Origin: Mycteria americana | Taxonomy: Eukaryota > Chordata > Aves > Ciconiiformes > Ciconiidae | DNA length: 64,000 nucleotides | Assembly (NCBI RefSeq): GCF_035582795.1 | Contig: NC_134366.1 | Location: 134,502,756-134,566,755 of the forward strand | Reading direction: 5' to 3' | Shown: piece after piece, positions 25,916 through 35,459 of the stretch | Layout: the number at the start of each line of letters is the position of its first letter | How positions within the stretch are numbered: position 1 is the stretch's first letter | Translations under genes and position numbers: made by a program | The notes under the pieces: generated by a model | Databases searched by the model: none | The model's input: only the letters and a program-made list of their open reading frames with translations | What the model was told of the DNA's origin: nothing

Positions 25916-26536
25916 CCAAGCAGGGAGGGGAGTGGACCTCAGTTTAATGAAAAACGGTATCATCCTATTAGTTGATCCTCCTCCAGAACAGAAAAAGAAT
26001 CGGAGAGAAACCACATCTAACTTAATGATATAAATACATGTGGGGGGTTTTTAATTGTTGCTGACTTGCAATTTTATGAAACATTTACCAAAAAATACAT
26101 GGAAAAGTCATAAAACTTAACACATTTAAGGTGTTCCTTACCGCATTTGTAGTGTAACAGTTTAAAGAAACAATTTTAAATGCATCTTTTTCTCAGTGAA
26201 CGTAAATAGCAAAAACAAGTTTATAAGTATTTTTCAAGGATATTATAAATGTTTGTTTGGCCGTGGGTTTTAAATTGCCTCCCATTTTAAAACAAGTAAC
26301 GACCACATGCGCAGGAATATCTGACAGTACCTGAGAATGTCTCACCTGGGTGCTCCTTGCATGTGCAAACCCAGGAAATAATCGTGACAGATCACTCTTG
26401 CTCCCCAGTCCACAGAAGGAACAAGTTATTCAGTACCTGCTCTGAAAAATCTGTCTTGAAGGAAAGCTGAATGGAAACGTGAAAGTCAGCGCCTCGCCTC
26501 CTCGGCAGGTGAACTCTGTGACTGCAGCGGTGTTTC

Positions 26537-26563
26537 CTTCCCTCCCTCCCTCCCTGCCTCCCC
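26537..26563. repeat. CCCT-type pyrimidine tract
   Basis: About six CCCT/CCTC units in tandem with one interruption. The minus strand is GGGA-rich and similar to the tract at 19069-19095. Confidence 0.75.
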
Positions 26564-28040
26564 CGGGCTGCGCGTTGGGAAGTTCCAGTGAAATATAGCT
26601 GCTGTGGAAAGTCCTGCTCACGGTGAGGAGACGTGACCTCTCAGCGAGTCAGATCCAATTTTACAGGCGGCTCTGAGTCAGGGTGGAGCCCGAGAACTGA
26701 ACTTTGTATGTAAGAAGGAAGTGATGTTGGTGGCAGCTTGTGTTGCTAAGCAGATGAGTTGCCGTATTTTTATGTCAGCTGATAGTTTCGTCGGGTGTGT
26801 GACTTCGTTCTTAGATATGATGCCTTCCATTTATTAAGGACAAAGGTCAGAAATTGTCAGCGCTGTGATAGCTGTGTCTCTCCATATAAGAAGAGGCATG
26901 TTCTACTGAGCCGTCAAAGATGGAAATGGGAGTCCTTAATGCTGCTTCTGCACGGTGAAAACAAAACCGACCGTGAAACTGTCAGTTCACGTCACGGTCC
27001 AAGAGCCAACGTCCTCACGAGCACGGTGTTGCGGAGTAGGTCAGTTCCCCGGTGTTGCTCCGCTTTTGTAAGAGCTCACTACTGTTCCCGATTAAAGAGG
27101 TGGCCTGTCTAACCGCGTGTCTTGTCACCAGTAGTAATGGGAACTGGGGGGCTGAGGCGAGCAGGTGGGTGCTGGCCTGTTAAATCAGAATTTAGATGGA
27201 AAGCTAAGCGATCCTGGCTCTTACTTCGGTACACTAAGCGGTGTGTTTATTTGGGAAGGAGAGCGAGTTGTTTATCACCTCTGTGCCGCTGGCACTCCAG
27301 TGGGTGCTGCCTTCCAGCTGTCCGGATTGTCACGGGTAAGTGGCAGTACCCAGGCAGCGTTTCTGAGGGACTTGAGGGGGAGGGTGCAGGCAGGTTCGGG
27401 GCAGCTGCCCACAGCTGTGTGTGTACCCACGCAACCCACAGTGATGAGTCACGGTGTGCTGTCTCAGATGGCATTTCCACCTATTCCCCCCCCTTAAGGT
27501 CTTTGGTTACGTCCTGAAGTTAGCCTTGAGAGCGCTGTATATTGTTATCCTTGTTCTGAGGGAGTACCGTATCGGAAAACTTCCACAGAAAAGAATGAAT
27601 TTGGGGAGTAGTATTAATTCTTCTTGTTGTTGGATTCCCGAGGGTGAGGCAGCGGGGAACGCTGACATCCCTCAGAGAGCTTTGCCCCTATAAGGCCTGG
27701 CAGGTGAGTGGCATGTGGACACGAGCTGCCGGAGCTTGCTGCCCCTCTGCTTTTCCGGTTCAGTTCCTCAGTTAAGGAGTTCCCTGCCACAGAAGTGGCT
27801 GTTTGGGCCAGTTCCAGCTTTTGTCACTCCGGCTGGCTTGAGTTTCAGGAAAAAAAAATCAACCCACACAACTGTCTACCCTGGCTTGCCCTCTGTTCCC
27901 TTAGCTTGCTGGTGCCACAGGGTGGCTCCTTGTAGCACTTGTATTTCTAACGCTTTTAGCTTTTCAGCTGAAATCGTTAAGGTTGTTCTTGCTGATACGA
28001 GTCTACTGCTTCCTGGTACTAACCAAAATCCACGTGCTCG

Positions 28041-28114
28041 GTATTTCAGCGTGGATTTCAGTATTTCAGTATTCAGTATTTCAGTATTTCAAGAGGCTCA
28101 GTATTTCAGCGTGG
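28041..28114. repeat. Imperfect repeat of CAGTATTTCAG
   Basis: GTATTTCAG-type units recur about six times (GTATTTCAGCGTGG near 28041 and again near 28101, with CAGTATTTCAGTATT copies between). The outer two copies share the 14-base word GTATTTCAGCGTGG, indicating duplication of a block followed by internal slippage. Confidence 0.85.
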
Positions 28115-30488
28115 TGTACGTTGCTGAACAATTTCTTCTAAAAAAGGAATATTGTTTTCTTTTAGCATATGGCACATGGTTATCGTCTGCGCCCTTTTGG
28201 CCACTTTACCCCCTCAGTCTGGTGTGCTTCCATTGCTGCCTCTAATTTTTGAGAAACTTTGAGTAAAACTTTCACTTGTGAAAGAAAAATGAACCATTTG
28301 TCTTTTTCACTTCATTTGGCTGAAATGACATTCAGAGATGAATAAAATGTGAACGTGTGTCGGGGTCGTGCGATTTCGGAGCCACTTCCCACCAATCCTG
28401 GGACAAAACACGATGCCTTAGCTTGTTTGAGGCCATGGACTGGCGTCCCAAATACCAAGCCTGAAGTGCCTGAAGGGCAGCTACTCCAAGCACAAGCTTG
28501 GGCTCCTGGTGCAGTTTCACGTCCCTCCTTGCACAAAGAGAAGTAAAAGAAAGGCCATGAGATGAGAAGTTGTTGAGGTTTGGGTACATCTGTACAGAAT
28601 TTCCTTGAAGCTGCAAGCTCCTTCATCAATGCAAAAAAGCCTTTTGGGAGAAGCCAGCTGGAGGGTATGGCACAAGCACAAGTACTTTCTGTCGGAACTG
28701 ATGCACGGTTTGGACCGTTGCAGTGCTGAGCAGGTGAGGAAGCAGATGTACTTCACAGAGCTTTTCTCAAGCGGGGTGGGTTGCTCTGGGCTCGCTGTGC
28801 ACAGTCCTCAGCATCAGCAGCTCCTCTCAAACAAGCCAAATATCTGGACTGGGTTGTCAGAAATGAGGCACAGGCTGCTGGGGCCTTGTGGCCCGAAGGC
28901 CTGCCTGTGCACGGCTTGTGTGGGGACTTGGCATCGTGAGATGTCATCTGCCGCCTTTGGAAGTGACAGCGTCTAGACCTTAAGATCACACTTCGCTATA
29001 CCTGCCTTTTAAAACTGATGCTGCTTCTTCAAAGCCTACTGAATAAATAACTTTCCGTTGTATTTTCATGTGATACTAAATCATTTGCATTTTGTAATAC
29101 TGATGTTTCAAAACAGATGTAAATGCCGCTCAGTAATCCCTGTGCTGTACTTCTTATGGAGTACATTAACTTATCTCTGCGTAATTACGCCTGTCGTACA
29201 CAGTGACTTGCTCAGGTTTGTACAAACTATCCCCACCTTGAAAGTTTACCTAGCTAGGTAAAGTGTAGCGATTCATTTGGGTTTTCTTGGTACACATACC
29301 CTTGCTCTGCAACTGCTGTTGAAATGCTCAGCCATTGACGCAAATTCTTTCTAATCTGTGAGCCAAATGGCTGCCTGCATCAGATGGATTACTTCGTCCC
29401 GACAGCACACAAAGGGTTAGGTGGCTACAAGTGAATTTTCATCCCTGTCATCTCTTGGATATTTTAATAAACTGTTACCAAGAAGGTTAATCATGAAGGC
29501 TGCCATGTTGCCGTTTCCTCGCTCTCCTACGGAGCTGCAAAGTGCTCAATGATAACTTGGGGAGTTACGACTTTCTCCTTGGGGACTAGCTGAAGCATGA
29601 GTTAAGGTTTCAAAACTTCTTCCTCCGTAGCAGCTACGTAATGATGTATTTCATCCATGTCTGGTGCTACCGTCGCGTATGCATACGTGTGAACGTGTGC
29701 CACACCAGGACAGTGTCCCACCTTGGAGTGGTGAAACCCCTGTAGCACTTTTCCTTACTCTCCTTTTCCTGTTGATGCTGAGGAGTTGGAGAGCGGCCGT
29801 AATTCTCCCCGTTCTGTGAAAGTGCCATTTGCGGATTCTGTTTCTTCTAATGTTGGAAAACGTTGGGAGACTCCCTTCACATTTTTATTACCCGAGTAGT
29901 TAGCCAGCTGATTTCACAGGCCACAGCCTGAGGATGATTTATGGGACCTGGGGAGCTGATTCTGTGCCTTCAGCAAGAGGCATGCACCAGAGACTGGGGC
30001 TTTTTCTTGCCTTGGAACAAACATTTAACGAGGTACCTACACAGGTCCCCCCTCGTTGCTGGTGCCATGCTAATGTACTTCTTTTTTAAAGAAATGCTGC
30101 ATTTCTTTGATTGCCTTACGCTGTCACCACGATATTCTCTAAATGCTTTTCATGCTTGGAAGCTTTGCAATCCGATTTCTGCTCAACAAGAAACTGAAAC
30201 AAGTTTCTAGGGGGAGCAGTGAGGCTGCTGGCAGTTGGTCTCAGAATGAGTTTCTCCTGCCCCTAAATCTTGGAGAACTTAAATCTTTGAAAGCAAGGGG
30301 AGTTCCAGGCGAGTTTATGCTACACCACGGTGCTTGGCTGCCAGATTAGGGGCGCAGTTAAATGATACATGCGGAAAAACAGGCTTGTGGGTGTTTCTAG
30401 GCTGTCTCTGATCTGTCAACATACTGCAAGAGAAAACTGAAACTGATTACATTTAGTAACTTGGGAGGATACCTCTGTGTAGTTGTTG

Positions 30489-30513
30489 TTTTTTTTTTTT
30501 TTTTTTTTTTTTT
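30489..30513. repeat. T25 homopolymer followed by CACAG
   Basis: Twenty-five consecutive T are followed by CACAG, which would read as a very strong splice acceptor on the + strand. No plausible exon follows, so it is listed as a homopolymer. Confidence 0.9.
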
Positions 30514-31532
30514 CACAGAGTAGAGAAATGCATGTCAAAAATAGAACGATCATAAACCGGGCAAATTTGGTGAAGGTATACTTGGGGAATGAGGTGCTTC
30601 AAAGTTTTTTTTTAAACACTATTTCCACTTGCTATTTTTAACTTTATGGAAGACCACAGTGAAGAACAGGGAACGTATTATACTGTACCACCACGTGCTA
30701 TCAGCTTTTCAACCCATTTTTCAGTTGGAAGCATGGGACGGTGTCACCTCCCCGCCTGCCGGCCCCTCTCTGCGTGACTGCGTGGGCCCGGCTGCACAGG
30801 AGGTGGAGACGCCTCTCCATCCGCAAACCGTCCCTTCTCCCGAAAAGGTGCTTTCCCCCTAAACCCAAGAGAGATTGAGTAGGCCAGACATGACCAACAT
30901 GACGTGGAGCAGTTTCAGGCTTCCTCCGGAGAACCCTGAAATATTTGTGTGGCTGTAGCGGCCCTCATGGCCACAGCACCGACGCGGACGCCTGGATCAA
31001 CGGACCCAACAACCCAGGAAGCAAGAGGAGCTTTTGACATCCACGTTGCCTGGGTCCAGCTCCCGGCTTACTAACTGTGTGTTACGAGAGCGTAGAGGAA
31101 AAGCGGTGTGAGGTCCTATGAAGACGCCTTCTCTCTTTCCTGTAGAAGTGCTACGAGGGTCGGTGCAGCCAACAGCCCCTGAAGAGGAGCGGCGGGAGAG
31201 GGAGGGTGCCCCCGCTCAGCAGCACATCACTTTGTTTCTCCTTCTCCAACCTGCTCCAAACGATGGTAAAAAGTTATCTCGTCAAATGAGTCGCTGAAAA
31301 TTCCTGTAATGCAGAGCGTCTTTACACCGGGTTTACATTTTAATCTCTTTATACTTTTAAGACGCTTATTTGGTTTCCAGAGCAATGCATGGAAGACCGT
31401 TAAGTGTGCTACTGGTAATCACTTTTTGGTGGGATTTGTCTAATTTACTTACGGAATGAGTATGTTTCGGTTTGTATCACGCATTTGAATGTACAGCTTA
31501 CAAACACGACAACAGCAGGGCTCGGCAGCCGT

Positions 31533-31557
31533 CCCGGCCCCGGCCCCGGCCCCGGCG
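31533..31557. repeat. CGGCCC hexamer run (G4-prone on the minus strand)
   Basis: Four consecutive CCCCGG-type units occur at the 5' edge of the island; the minus strand has four runs of four G. A comparable GGGGCC run lies near 31,757-31,785 on the + strand. Confidence 0.8.
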
Positions 31558-31910
31558 GGACGGGGCGCTGCCGCAGGCGGGCAGCGCTTAATGGCCGCTT
31601 CCCTTTGAGATCCCGACCCGCTCGGAACAAAGTCCACCCGAAATCCCGGACTCGAGCGATCCTGCCCCCGCCCCGCCTCGCCCCGGCGGCAGGGAGGAGA
31701 GCGGCGGGCGGGGGCGCGGCGCCCGCTGCCCGGCCGGGGGCAGGGGCCGGGGGCAGGGCCCGGGGCCGGGGCCGGGGCAGGCCGCGGGGGGCCGGGCAGC
31801 CTCCCGGGGCGGCTCTCGGTTTCGCTTCGCCGCCGCGCTTGGGAAGTTTGAAGCGCGGGGGTGACACAGTGACACCCCTCATCCCCCCCCGGGCTGCGCC
31901 GGGAGTTCCC

Positions 31911-31936
31911 CGGGACGGGACGGGACGGGACGGGAC
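31911..31936. repeat. CGGGA pentamer array, five units
   Basis: CGGGA is repeated five times in tandem from 31911, then passes into CGCGC sequence. It lies in the upstream half of the CpG island. Confidence 0.9.
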
Positions 31937-32254
31937 GCGCCGCGCCGCGGCGGCCGGGCCCGGCGCTGACCCCGCGGTGCGGGGCTGCCCCCCCCGCCCC
32001 GGTCACCGGCAGACGGGGCGGAGCGGCGGGGGAGGCGCACGGGAGGCGCACGGAAGACGCCGTGCCCCGCCGTGCCCCGCGCCTCGTCCCCCGCCCCGCG
32101 GCAGCGCTTCCTCGCCCGGCGGCGGCGGCGGGAGCCCCGGCGGGGCGCTGGCGGGCCGGGCGGCGGGGAGGTTAGTGACCCCCGCCCCTCCCCCGCCCGC
32201 TGCTGGTTTTTTTTTCCTCTTTTTTCCCTTTTTTTCCCCCCCTCGCTCCTCGTT

Positions 32255-32267
32255 GCATAAATTATGC
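32255..32267. promoter_or_regulatory. AT-rich palindrome GCATAAATTATGC in the core promoter
   Basis: GCATAA and TTATGC are exact inverted arms around one base. This is the only AT-rich island in several hundred bases of GC-rich promoter and lies about 75-200 bases before the likely transcription start region. It resembles a POU/octamer or homeodomain dimer site, and part of it (ATAAAT) could act as a degenerate TATA-like element. Confidence 0.45.
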
Positions 32268-32279
32268 CGGGCGGGGCGG

Positions 32280-32287
32280 TGACGTCG
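32280..32287. promoter_or_regulatory. CRE-like site TGACGTCG
   Basis: The octamer is identical to the one at 19843 in the first island and differs from the CREB/ATF palindrome at the last base. It lies 13 bases after the AT-rich palindrome. Confidence 0.55.
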
Positions 32288-32329
32288 CGGCGGGGCGGGG
32301 CGCGCGGCGGCGCTCGCCCCCGGGGAGGG

Positions 32330-32866
32330 GGCGGTGTCGGGGGCGCGCCTTGTGGCGGCGGAGGGAGGCGGGGGCGGGCGGGCGCAGGGGGCGGCAGCCG
32401 CCTGGCTGGCTGGTGTCGCGCTCGGCTCGGCTCCGGCGGGCGCGCTCGCTCGCTCGCTCGGGAACTATCGGATTAAACTTGAATCGAGTGAAATTACACA
32501 AAGGAGCGAAGCGGAGCCGGGACCCGGCGGAGACCCCGAAACTACCCGAGACCCGCGCTGACCCTTCCTCTCCCTCCCCTCCCTTCCACCCCTCCTTCGC
32601 CCGCCCGCCCCGGTCAGGGATCCCCCTCCTCCCCTCTTAGCCCAGCCCCGGTGCGAGCGAGCAACTCCGTGCGTGTGTGTGTGTGTGCGTGTGTGTGTGT
32701 GTGTGCGTGCGTGTGCGGACCCGCACCCCGCCTCGCCCCCCCCGGCCGGCGGCACCAACTCCGGAGCGTGTCCCCTCCTCCTCCCCGGCCCTTCGGCGGA
32801 GGGCAGCGAGGGAGCGAGCGGGGGACACCGGTCCCCGACGGACCCCGACGGCCACGCACCGGCCCG
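32330..32866 (+). other. CHD7: Inferred non-coding first exon of CHD7 (start approximate)
   Basis: From about 32,330 to 32,866 the + strand has no ATG at all, as expected for a 5' leader, and the segment ends CCCG followed by GTGAGTGA, a near-ideal donor with GT at 32867-32868. A less GC-rich patch at 32461-32510 (ACTATCGGATTAAACTTG and following) stands out from the island and is the most likely conserved leader segment. CHD7 is known to begin with a non-coding exon and to start translation in exon 2. Exon 2 is large and begins with the protein's N terminus; I did not find it in the remaining 31 kb. The 5' end is uncertain by a few hundred bases. Confidence 0.55.
32669..32716. repeat. GT microsatellite within the inferred CHD7 leader
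   Basis: A 48-base alternating GT/GC tract with interruptions lies inside the inferred first exon. Such tracts favour Z-DNA and are length-variable between individuals. Confidence 0.95.
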
Positions 32867-33440
32867 GTGAGTGACCCCGCACCTCGCTGAGCGCGGAGGG
32901 AGGGCGGGCGGACGGGCGGGCGCCCGCCATGGAGCCGGGGACCCGCGGCAGGTCTCCGTCCCCGGCGGAGCGGCGCGGAGCGGAGCGGCGCGGGGGTGCT
33001 CGCTGCCGGCGGCGGCCCGGGGGGGGTGGGGGATGCTGCGCCCCGCCGCGGCTCCGGGCGAGGCGGGGCGGGGGGGGTGTCTCAGCGGGGCACTTCCCCG
33101 GGTGTAAATGGCTTTTTGTTGTGCTGCGGCCGGCCGGCCGCCTCGCCTCGGGGGAGGGGAGGGCAGCGGGGAGCCGGAGCGGCGGCGCCCCTTCCCCTTC
33201 CCCTCTTCCCCTCCCCGCCCCCCCGCTCCTCTCCGCAAGTTTGGAGGGTGACTAAAAATCCGGGAAAAGTTGAGCGAAACTGTGCGGCGGCGGCGGCGGC
33301 GGGCGGGGGCGGCGGGGCCCAGCGCCGGCCGGGATGGCCGCGGGAGCGCTTCCCCCGCTGACCACGCTGACGGCTCCCGGCGGCCGCGGCGGCACAACAA
33401 GCGCTAACAAAGTGAGGGCGCTTCCCCGCCGCGCACGGCA

Positions 33441-33470
33441 CGGCCCGGCCCGGCCCGGCCCGGCCCGGCA
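33441..33470. repeat. CGGCC pentamer array, about six units
   Basis: CGGCC is repeated about six times in tandem. It is the reverse-complement class of the GGCCG-type arrays in the first CpG island. Confidence 0.9.
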
Positions 33471-33947
33471 CCGCCCCGCCCGCCGTCGCCGCCGCCGCCG
33501 CGCTCCCGGCACATGGGTCGGCGGGGCCGGGGCCGGGCCGCGGCCGGGGGCACCCCCAGCGGAGGCCGGGCGGTGGGTGGCGGCGGGCGGCAGGAAGGCG
33601 GGCGGGGAGGGAGGAGGAGGAGGGAGGCGGGAGCACGAGGTGCCGCTCCGGCCGCCGGTGCGGGCGGCGGGGGGATCGTCCTGCCCCGGCGGCGGCGGCG
33701 GCGGCACCGGGAGGGGGCAGGGGGCGGCCGGCGCTCTCCGGCGGCCGGAGAAGAAAGGGGAGCGGGGGAGGGAGGGAGGGGACGGGAAGGGAGGACGCTA
33801 CCTAAGCCAGCCGGAGCGGTGCCGGCGGGCGCCGCATAATAGGGGCTCACCCCGCCGGGCACCTCGCTCCGCCGGCGCGGGGCCGGCCGCGGGCCGGGGC
33901 GGGCGGGCGGGCGGCCCCGCCGCCGCGCACATGGGGTCGGGGCGCTG

Positions 33948-33965
33948 CCCCCCCCCCCCCCCCCC
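33948..33965. repeat. C18 homopolymer
   Basis: Eighteen consecutive C lie within the second CpG island. Such runs are assembly- and sequencing-error prone, so the exact length is uncertain. Confidence 0.9.
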
Positions 33966-33977
33966 GCCCCGTTCCGG

Positions 33978-33995
33978 GCCATTTTGAGGGTGAGC
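33978..33995 (+). promoter_or_regulatory. YY1-like site next to a strong donor
   Basis: GCCATTTTG (33978-33986) fits the YY1 site, and GAGG followed by GTGAGC (GT at 33990-33991) is a strong donor immediately after it. YY1 sites close downstream of a start site are common in TATA-less promoters, so this could be an alternative first exon end, or the site may simply lie in intron 1. Confidence 0.4.
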
Positions 33996-34130
33996 GGAAA
34001 AAGGTGGTTTGAGGCCAAGCGGTCAGGGCGCGGGGCGGGCTGGGGCGGCCGCGGCGCGGTCCGCGGGGCGGGGGGGGAGCGGAGCGGGGCCGGGCCGGCG
34101 GCGGGCGCTGCGTGCGGGGAGCGGGCAGCG

Positions 34131-34169
34131 CGTGTGCGTGTGCGCGCGTGTGTGTGTGTGCGTGTGCGG
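34131..34169. repeat. Second GT/GC alternating tract
   Basis: About 39 bases of alternating G and T or C, Z-DNA-prone, lie 1.4 kb downstream of the similar tract at 32669. Confidence 0.9.
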
Positions 34170-35099
34170 TGGCGGGGGGAGGGGGGCAGGGTTGTTAGTG
34201 AGTCTCAGGGAGAAGGCGCTGCAGGCAACGAGCAGCCATCATTACATTGCATTCATTTATCCCGGTGGCGGTACATCGGGGGACGCGCTCCCACGCCGGG
34301 GGAGCCCCTGCGGGCGGGCCCCGCGCCGCCGGACCGGCCTTCGCGGGTGGGTGTCGGGGGGGGTCAGGGCGCCCGGGAAGGGGGCGGCGGAGGGGCACGG
34401 GCTGGAAATGGAGCCGGTTTCCTGGGCTCGCTCCTACGCCCCGCTCACGCCCGGGTTTAAAGTAGTTGTTTTTTAAACAGACAATGGACAAAAGGAAAGT
34501 GGCGATGCCCGGGAGTTCCCTGCCCATCGCCGGGGGCCGCTCGCCGCGCCGCGCAACTCTCCCGCACTTACCCACTTTCTGCCTTTGTTTTCGTTGGGGA
34601 AGGGACGGAGCGTGCCTTCCAACTACCGACACGGGCGATTTTTTCCTTCGCGAGAAGCTTTTTCTTTTCCCAGCCGCTTGGTCTGTCGGGGGGTTTTGGC
34701 TCGGGGAATATCGGAATAAGCTCGATGCGATAAGTTTGTTTCTGTGTCGATGTGTGTCTCGGTTTTACTTTCATCAGAGCAGATTGAGAGCTGTGTTTAT
34801 CCTGGAAGATGGCTTTCGGGAGAATGTGTTTGCCTCTTTTTGTTTTGTTTTGTGGGTTTTTTTTTTTTTCTTTTCCCTTCTTTCTTTTCTCATGGTATAT
34901 GGGACTAGCGGAGGTACAAACAAGCAAGTTGAACAAAAAATGTTTCTGTTCATTTCCTCACAGATCATCCATTCTAACGACGGCAAAAAAATCTTAATGA
35001 CTATGACCTTAGCAGCATGGGTAGCTGATTTATCCCAATTATAAATCCCGTTAGTTTGCGGTAATGTGTGAGTATCAATATATAATTCATATTAAAAAG

Positions 35100-35310
35100 C
35101 ATGATCGGTAATTATTATTATTTTTTTTTTATAAAAGTTGAAATCCATCGTTTTCCAATGAGAGTGCTGCATCTGTCGCTTGGAGTGTTTTTGTCTCGCT
35201 GTTGCACAACAGAGGCTCTCTAGTCTTTAACCTAAAATGGCAGCTTTAATTTGACTGGGGCCCATTCATTGACAATGATAATAAAAAGGCTGAAAGCTAA
35301 ATGTAGCTGG
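35100..35310. promoter_or_regulatory. Candidate conserved element with SOX-type palindrome
   Basis: This block lies just beyond the CpG island. It contains TAATTATTATTAT, a perfect palindrome CATTG-A-CAATG at 35267-35277 (two facing ATTG/CAAT SOX half-sites) followed by ATAATAAAAAGG. The low-complexity AT words with facing SOX half-sites resemble developmental enhancers. It is an inference from motif content only. Confidence 0.3.
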
Positions 35311-35415
35311 ATGCTTGGGGCACGTTTGCAGAACTCTCTCCTTTCCTTTGCTAGGCGCTGCTAAGAGAGGAACTTCAAAGCTCTCTAGTTTCTGTCCTGA
35401 AAGTTTCCAACACGG

Positions 35416-35459
35416 TTTTTTTTTTTTCTTTTCATTAAAAAAAAAAAAAAAAGAAAAAA
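35416..35459. repeat. T12 ... A16 inverted homopolymer pair
   Basis: A T12 run (35416-35427) then CTTTT, CATT, A16 (35437-35452) and GAAAAAAA. The arms TTTTCTTTT-type and AAAAGAAAA-type can pair into a long A-T hairpin. It could be a slippage product or a scar of a poly-A insertion. Confidence 0.85.

Larger units (their letters stand above)
25916..31485. other. Intergenic sequence upstream of the CHD7 island, no gene recognised
   Basis: This stretch is moderately GC-rich from 26.4 kb onward. It contains a CCCT tract (26537-26563), an AP-1 type TGAGTCA at 26674-26680, a TATTTCAG-type repeat at 28041-28114 and a T25 run at 30489-30513. Open frames (27122-27517, 27715-28245, 28605-28976 and their antisense partners) overlap each other in several frames and have no family signature. 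It may hold distal promoter elements of the gene starting near 32.3 kb. Confidence 0.5.
31486..34480 (+). promoter_or_regulatory. CHD7: Large CpG island, inferred CHD7 promoter
   Basis: Three kilobases of very GC-rich, CpG-dense sequence. CHD7 is an ATP-dependent chromodomain remodeller that binds enhancers and is needed for neural crest development. It is the next gene after RAB2A on the same strand in vertebrates, and it starts from a CpG-island promoter with a non-coding first exon. The island contains GC boxes, a CRE-like TGACGTCG (32280), a YY1-like GCCATTTTG (33978), several strong splice donors (32867, 33412, 33990) and long GT and C tracts. The identity as CHD7 is inferred from gene order and structure, because no CHD7 coding sequence lies in the window. 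Long open frames over the island (up to 311 codons) are compositional. Confidence 0.65.

Noticed and set aside
32929-33255. ATG with an ideal Kozak context (GCCGCC-like, ATGG) opening 108 codons
   Set aside because: It lies downstream of the strong donor at 32867, so it would be intronic, and the predicted peptide is low-complexity Gly/Arg/Ala. It would matter only if intron retention or a later first exon is shown.
32465-33400. 311-codon minus-strand open frame, and 31485-32282 (265 codons) on the + strand
   Set aside because: Same reason: GC-rich low-complexity frames with runs of Thr-His or Val-Cys from the GT repeat, overlapping the inferred promoter and leader.
34247-34476. Blocks of moderate complexity after the GT tract that might be CHD7 coding exon 2
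   Set aside because: CHD7 exon 2 is large and encodes a distinctive Gln/Pro/Gly-rich N terminus. No such frame is present here or later in the window.
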